A program made the translations under genes and the position numbers. DNA of 64,000 nt from NCBI GenBank assembly GCA_902525035.1, contig CABZFN010000004.1:62001-126000 (forward strand), read 5' to 3'. Below are positions 59,802 through 64,000 of this stretch, piece after piece. The first letter of the stretch is position 1. Every line of letters starts with the position of its first letter. The notes below the pieces were generated by a model. That model was not told the DNA's origin. It saw only the letters and a program-made list of their open reading frames with translations, and searched no databases. Source of the DNA: an uncultured Alphaproteobacteria bacterium. Lineage in GTDB: Bacteria; Pseudomonadota; Alphaproteobacteria; HIMB59; GCA-002718135.

Positions 59802-60374
59802 TCATGATTTTTTTAAAATTTCCATAATTTCTCTAGTTATTTGTGAAATTTTTAATTTTCCATCAATGTCAAAGAAAATATTTGGATTTTGTTCTTTATA
59901 AAACTGGCTTACTTTTTCAGTAGTGTTTAAGTATTCAGAATATCTTGTCTCAATTACATCTAATTTATCATCATCTCTACTCTCTTCTGATGATCTTTTT
60001 AAAATTCTATCTTTAAGAATATTAAAATCTATTTGAATATTAAAAATAAAATCAATTTTGTAATCAATTTTTTTCAAACAATCATTTAAATATTCTGCTT
60101 GCGCTAAAGATCTTGGATAACCATCAAGAATAAAGCCTTTATTTTTTTCGTTAGTTAATCGTGAAAAAACTATAGAATTTAAAATATCATCTGAAACTAA
60201 TTTTCCAGATGACATTATCTTTTTTAATTCAATAGCTATATTATCTTTATCAAGTATTTTGTTTCTTAATACCTCTCCAGTAGAGAGGTGTGATATGTTT
60301 AGGTATTCAGAAATAATTTTAGCTTGAGTTCCCTTCCCTGCTCCGGGTGGACCAAAGAATATAATATTAATCAA
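59802..60374 (-). CDS. adk: Adenylate kinase
   Basis: FFGPPGAGKGTQAKII, LSTGEVLRN, GFILDGYPRSLAQAE. Confidence 0.95.
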   Translation of the reverse strand: MINIIFFGPPGAGKGTQAKIISEYLNISHLSTGEVLRNKILDKDNIAIELKKIMSSGKLVSDDILNSIVFSRLTNEKNKGFILDGYPRSLAQAEYLNDCLKKIDYKIDFIFNIQIDFNILKDRILKRSSEESRDDDKLDVIETRYSEYLNTTEKVSQFYKEQNPNIFFDIDGKLKISQITREIMEILKKS

Positions 60375-60375
60375 T

Positions 60376-61716
60376 CTATCTTCTTCCCTTTAGTTTAGTC
60401 TTTTTTAGCAATCCTTCATATTGATGCTGAAATAGATGTGATTGAACTTGAGTAATAAAATCTATCATTACTACTACAACAATTAGTAGGGCAGTACCTC
60501 CAAGATAAAAGGGTATTGATGTTCTTGATAAGAGAAATTCAGGTAATAATGCAACAAATGTTAAATAAATTGTCCCAATTGTAGTTAATCTAACTAAAAC
60601 AAACTCAATATATTTAGAAGTATTTTCACCAGGTCTTATACCAGGTATAAAGCCTCCATATTTTCTTAAATTTTCAGCTTGCTCATCTGGATTAAAAACT
60701 ATTGATGTATAAAAAAATCCGAAAAAAATAATCATTGCTGCGTAAAGTGCTAGATATAACGGTTGACCTCTTCCCAAGTAACTTGAAATTAAAATAAATA
60801 TATCACTAGAGGATCCAGCTCCAAATCCAGACATAGTGTTAGGCAAAAGAAGAATAGATGATGCAAAAATAACAGGTATAACTCCTGCAGTATTTATTTT
60901 TAAAGGTAGGTGAGAACTTTGGCCTCCATAAATCTTATTTCCAACTTGTCTTTTAGGATATTGAACAGGAAGTCTTCTTTGAGCTTTTTCAACAAAAACT
61001 ATAAAAATTATTAAAAGTAGTATTAGGACTAAAATACCTAAAATGAAAGCTATACTTAATTCTCCAGTTCTTCCCAATTGTAGTGTGCTAACAAATGCAC
61101 TTGGTAGATTAGCTATAATGCCTGCTGTAATAATTAAAGAAATACCGTTACCGACACCTCTTGATGATATTTGTTCACCGAGCCACATTAAAAAGATTGT
61201 TCCTCCAACTAATGTAATCACCGTTGTTAATCTAAAGAACAAACCTGGTTCAAATACAATATTTCCGTATGTTGTTTGCATTGACTCCAAGCCAATTGAA
61301 ACACCATAGCCTTGGATTGCTGCAATTAGAACAGTCGCATATCTGGTATATTGAAGGAGTTGTCTTCTTCCTTTAGATCCTTGTTCTTTTAAGGATTTTA
61401 AAAAAGGTATAGCAGATTGCATTAAGGTCATTATAATTGAAGAAGATATATAAGGCATTACACCTAATGCAAAGATACCCATTCTACCTAATGCTCCACC
61501 AGAAAAAGTATCAAAAATACCAAGAATTCCTGATGATTGTTGTTCAAAAAACTGCTGTAAGGCTATTGGATTTATACCAGGAATTGGTAAAAAAGTTCCT
61601 AGACGAAAGACAATCAACGCACCAAGAGTAAATAGAAGTCTTTGTCTTAGTTCTGTTGCCTTTCCTAAAGCACCAAAATTTAAGTTATTTGCTAATCTGT
61701 CTGCTGCTGTTGCCAT
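60376..61716 (-). CDS. secY: Preprotein translocase subunit SecY
   Basis: FRLGTFLPIPGI, ALGVMPYISSSIIMTLM, RGVGNGISLIITAGI. Confidence 0.96.
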   Translation of the reverse strand: MATAADRLANNLNFGALGKATELRQRLLFTLGALIVFRLGTFLPIPGINPIALQQFFEQQSSGILGIFDTFSGGALGRMGIFALGVMPYISSSIIMTLMQSAIPFLKSLKEQGSKGRRQLLQYTRYATVLIAAIQGYGVSIGLESMQTTYGNIVFEPGLFFRLTTVITLVGGTIFLMWLGEQISSRGVGNGISLIITAGIIANLPSAFVSTLQLGRTGELSIAFILGILVLILLLIIFIVFVEKAQRRLPVQYPKRQVGNKIYGGQSSHLPLKINTAGVIPVIFASSILLLPNTMSGFGAGSSSDIFILISSYLGRGQPLYLALYAAMIIFFGFFYTSIVFNPDEQAENLRKYGGFIPGIRPGENTSKYIEFVLVRLTTIGTIYLTFVALLPEFLLSRTSIPFYLGGTALLIVVVVMIDFITQVQSHLFQHQYEGLLKKTKLKGRR

Positions 61717-62175
61717 TTATTTTTTTAATAAATTAATTTTGCAACCCATTTCTTCTAAAGCATCAATTGCTTTCTTAGAAGCATAGGATATTTCTATATT
61801 AGCTTTAATTTCTAACTTACCCACGTTAAGTAACTTTAAGACTCCTTTTGATTTTTTAAAAATTTTTTTCTTAAAAAGATCATCTTCTTTTATTTCATCT
61901 GGGTTTAACTTATATTTTTTGATCAAGTTATTAATAGTATTAAAATTAATATTCTGAATATTTAATTTAGATGGATTTTTGAATCCTCTTTTAGGCAATC
62001 TCCTGTAAATTGGCATTTGACCACCTTCAAAACCATTTATTGAAACACCGGATCTTGATTTCTGTCCTTTTACTCCACGTCCAGCTGTCTTTCCTAAACC
62101 TGATCCAGATCCTCTACCTTTTCTTTTATTTTTTTTTATTGAGGTTAAAGATGATTTTATTTCGTTAATTTTCAT
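61717..62175 (-). CDS. rplO: 50S ribosomal protein L15
   Basis: [43 protein letters not shown]. Confidence 0.95.
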   Translation of the reverse strand: MKINEIKSSLTSIKKNKRKGRGSGSGLGKTAGRGVKGQKSRSGVSINGFEGGQMPIYRRLPKRGFKNPSKLNIQNINFNTINNLIKKYKLNPDEIKEDDLFKKKIFKKSKGVLKLLNVGKLEIKANIEISYASKKAIDALEEMGCKINLLKK

Positions 62176-62177
62176 AT

Positions 62178-62687
62178 TTACTTATCTTTTACAGATTTAA
62201 TTTCAGTTATTTTTTTTGATCTTTTAGAAGCAACTGATTTAGGTGATTCTGACATCTTAAAAGCATTAAGTGTTGCTTTTAACATATTGTGAGGATTAGA
62301 AGTACCAGTAGATTTTGCAACAACATCTTTAATGCCAAGAGATTCAAATAAGGCCCTCATTGGCCCACCTGCTATAATTCCTGTTCCAGGTGCTGCACTT
62401 CTTAAGATCACTTTTCCAGCACCAAATCTACCGACTGTATCATGATGTATTGTTCTGTTTTCTTTCAAAGGCACTCTTATCATTCTACTTTTTGCATTTT
62501 CTGCTGCTTTCCTTACTGCTTCAGGAACTTCTTTTGCTTTTCCTGTGCCTATACCTACTCTACCTTTGTTATCACCAACAATCATAATTGCAGCAAAACC
62601 AAACCTTCTTCCACCTTTTACAACTTTAGCAACTCTATTTATAGTAACTAAATGTTCAGCTAGATCAGTTTTTTCATTATCAAACAT
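62178..62687 (-). CDS. rpsE: 30S ribosomal protein S5
   Basis: [45 protein letters not shown]. Confidence 0.96.
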   Translation of the reverse strand: MFDNEKTDLAEHLVTINRVAKVVKGGRRFGFAAIMIVGDNKGRVGIGTGKAKEVPEAVRKAAENAKSRMIRVPLKENRTIHHDTVGRFGAGKVILRSAAPGTGIIAGGPMRALFESLGIKDVVAKSTGTSNPHNMLKATLNAFKMSESPKSVASKRSKKITEIKSVKDK

Positions 62688-62697
62688 ATGTGTACCT

Positions 62698-63030
62698 CTA
62701 AAAATTTAATCCCTCATTCCTTGCAGCCTCAGCAAGAACTTTTATTAAACCATGATATTTATACTTACCTCTATCAAAAGATACTTTATCAATACCTTTA
62801 GAAATAATTTTCTTAGCAATATCTTTGCCAATGAATTCTGCAACTTCTTTTCTAGGAAGATTTTTATCTTTTAATATTTTTTCCAATGAAGAAGAACTAG
62901 CTAAAGTTACTCCTTTTTTGTCATCTATTAATTGAGCATACATATGATTATTTGACCTAAAAATAGTTAATCTATTTCTTGAAGAAACTTTTTTAACTTT
63001 AAATCTAATTCTTTCTTTTCTATTTTTCAT
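62698..63030 (-). CDS. rplR: 50S ribosomal protein L18
   Basis: [46 protein letters not shown]. Confidence 0.95.
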   Translation of the reverse strand: MKNRKERIRFKVKKVSSRNRLTIFRSNNHMYAQLIDDKKGVTLASSSSLEKILKDKNLPRKEVAEFIGKDIAKKIISKGIDKVSFDRGKYKYHGLIKVLAEAARNEGLNF

Positions 63031-63033
63031 AAT

Positions 63034-63564
63034 TTACTTCTTTTTTCCTTCTTTTCTAAATATGTATTCATCGGAATATTTAATACCCTTACCTTTAAAT
63101 GGTTCAGGTTTTCTATATGATCTTATTTTTGCAGCAGCTGCCCCTAATTTTTCTTTATTTATACTAGTAAGATTAATAATATTTTGTTTTGTACACTCAA
63201 TTTTGACATCTTTTGGAATATCAAATTGTATGTCATGACTAAAACCTAACTCAAGTTTAAGTTTAGAACCTGAAACACTAGCTCTGTAACCAGTTCCATT
63301 TAATTCAAGTGTTTTAGTAAAACCCTTAGTAACACCATCTATTGTATTTGCAACAAGAGCTCTAGTGGTCCCCCAATTAGGATCATTTATATTTTCTTTG
63401 TAGGGTAAAACTTTTACTTCGCCATCATTAATTTCAACTTTAAAATTTGTATTAACAAGTATTTCCATTTCACCTAACTTACCTTTAGCGGAAAACTTTC
63501 CGTTAACAAAGTTACATTGAACCTCATTTGTTATTTTAATTGGATTCTTAGCAATTCTAGACAC
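63034..63564 (-). CDS. rplF: 50S ribosomal protein L6
   Basis: MSRIAKNPI, GTTRALVANTIDGVTKGFTKTLELNGTGYRA, PEPFKGKGIKYSDE. Confidence 0.96.
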   Translation of the reverse strand: MSRIAKNPIKITNEVQCNFVNGKFSAKGKLGEMEILVNTNFKVEINDGEVKVLPYKENINDPNWGTTRALVANTIDGVTKGFTKTLELNGTGYRASVSGSKLKLELGFSHDIQFDIPKDVKIECTKQNIINLTSINKEKLGAAAAKIRSYRKPEPFKGKGIKYSDEYIFRKEGKKK

Positions 63565-63962
63565 TAAAATACCTCACACAAAACTTCACCACCAACATTA
63601 TTTTTTTTTGCTTGTTGATCGGACATGACTCCTTTTGGGGTTGAAAGAATTGAAATTCCTAATCCACCATAAGGTCTATTTAGTTCAGATATTTTAGAAT
63701 ATTTTCGAATACCCGGCTTAGATATTCTTTTAATTTTTTTAATTACAGGACTACCGTTATAATATTTCAAATCTATTTTAATTGAACTTATACCTTTTCT
63801 TTCTTCTATATTTTTAAAATCTCTAATATAACCCTCATCTTTTAAAACACTTAAAACATTAATATTTAACTTTGAATTTAAACATAATGTTGAGACTTTA
63901 TTTGCTTGATGAGCATTTTTAATTCTTGCTAGCATATCTGAAAGTGAGTCATTAAAAGCCAT
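63564..63962 (-). CDS. rpsH: 30S ribosomal protein S8
   Basis: DSLSDMLARIKNAHQANK, RISKPGIRKYSKISELNRPYGGLGISILSTPKGVMSDQQAKKNNVGGEVLCEVF. Confidence 0.96.
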   Translation of the reverse strand: MAFNDSLSDMLARIKNAHQANKVSTLCLNSKLNINVLSVLKDEGYIRDFKNIEERKGISSIKIDLKYYNGSPVIKKIKRISKPGIRKYSKISELNRPYGGLGISILSTPKGVMSDQQAKKNNVGGEVLCEVF

Positions 63963-63972
63963 ATTATTCCCC

Positions 63973-64000
63973 CTACCAGCTAGACTTTACAACACCAGGT
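63973..64000 (-). CDS. rpsN: 30S ribosomal protein S14, C-terminal end only
   Basis: Reverse strand reads PGVVKSSW-stop directly upstream of rpsH, matching the conserved S14 C-terminus and spc-operon order. Confidence 0.8.

Noticed and set aside
62390-62651. Leu/Phe/Tyr-rich plus-strand ORFs
   Set aside because: Antisense to rpsE; composition typical of non-coding frames
1-64000. CRISPR arrays, transposases, integrases, phage genes, rRNA
   Set aside because: No regularly spaced repeats and no ORF with such motifs found on reading; the accessory region is built of metabolic genes only

Overview
This is a 64 kb, very AT-rich, gene-dense window with short intergenic gaps. The ribosomal-protein content and gene families suggest a streamlined pelagic alphaproteobacterium (SAR11/HIMB59/AEGEAN-169-like; inference, not checked by phylogeny). 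From about 54 to 64 kb, mostly on the minus strand, it is housekeeping: mgtE, tRNA-Leu(GAG), lipB, a pseudouridine synthase, crcB/fluC, rplQ, rpoA, rpsK, rpsM, adk, secY, rplO, rpsE, rplR, rplF, rpsH and the end of rpsN. From about 1 to 54 kb it is an accessory catabolic region. That region holds a sugar ABC permease, a GH20 hexosaminidase with a galactokinase-like kinase, Gfo/Idh/MocA and SDR dehydrogenases with a UxaA-family dehydratase, and a TRAP transporter with a glutamine-synthetase-family ligase and dehydrogenases. It also holds an LLM monooxygenase / PF06684 / hydrolase / ALDH cluster and a PotABCD-type ABC transporter with a DadA-like oxidase. A long minus-strand osmolyte run (34.9-48.7 kb) combines ectoine-degradation genes (doeA, doeB2-like, eutA, eutB, eutC) with a heterotetrameric sarcosine oxidase (soxBDAG) and an arginine:glycine-amidinotransferase-like gene. 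The most novel-looking part is a two-gene unit at 32.5-34.9 kb: a 554-aa protein of no family I recognise, overlapped by a DUF3726-like protein. Their junction carries an in-phase GGGTTTT heptamer and a 10-bp hairpin over the alternative start, suggesting translational coupling or, less likely, frameshifting. I saw no CRISPR array, transposase, prophage or rRNA.
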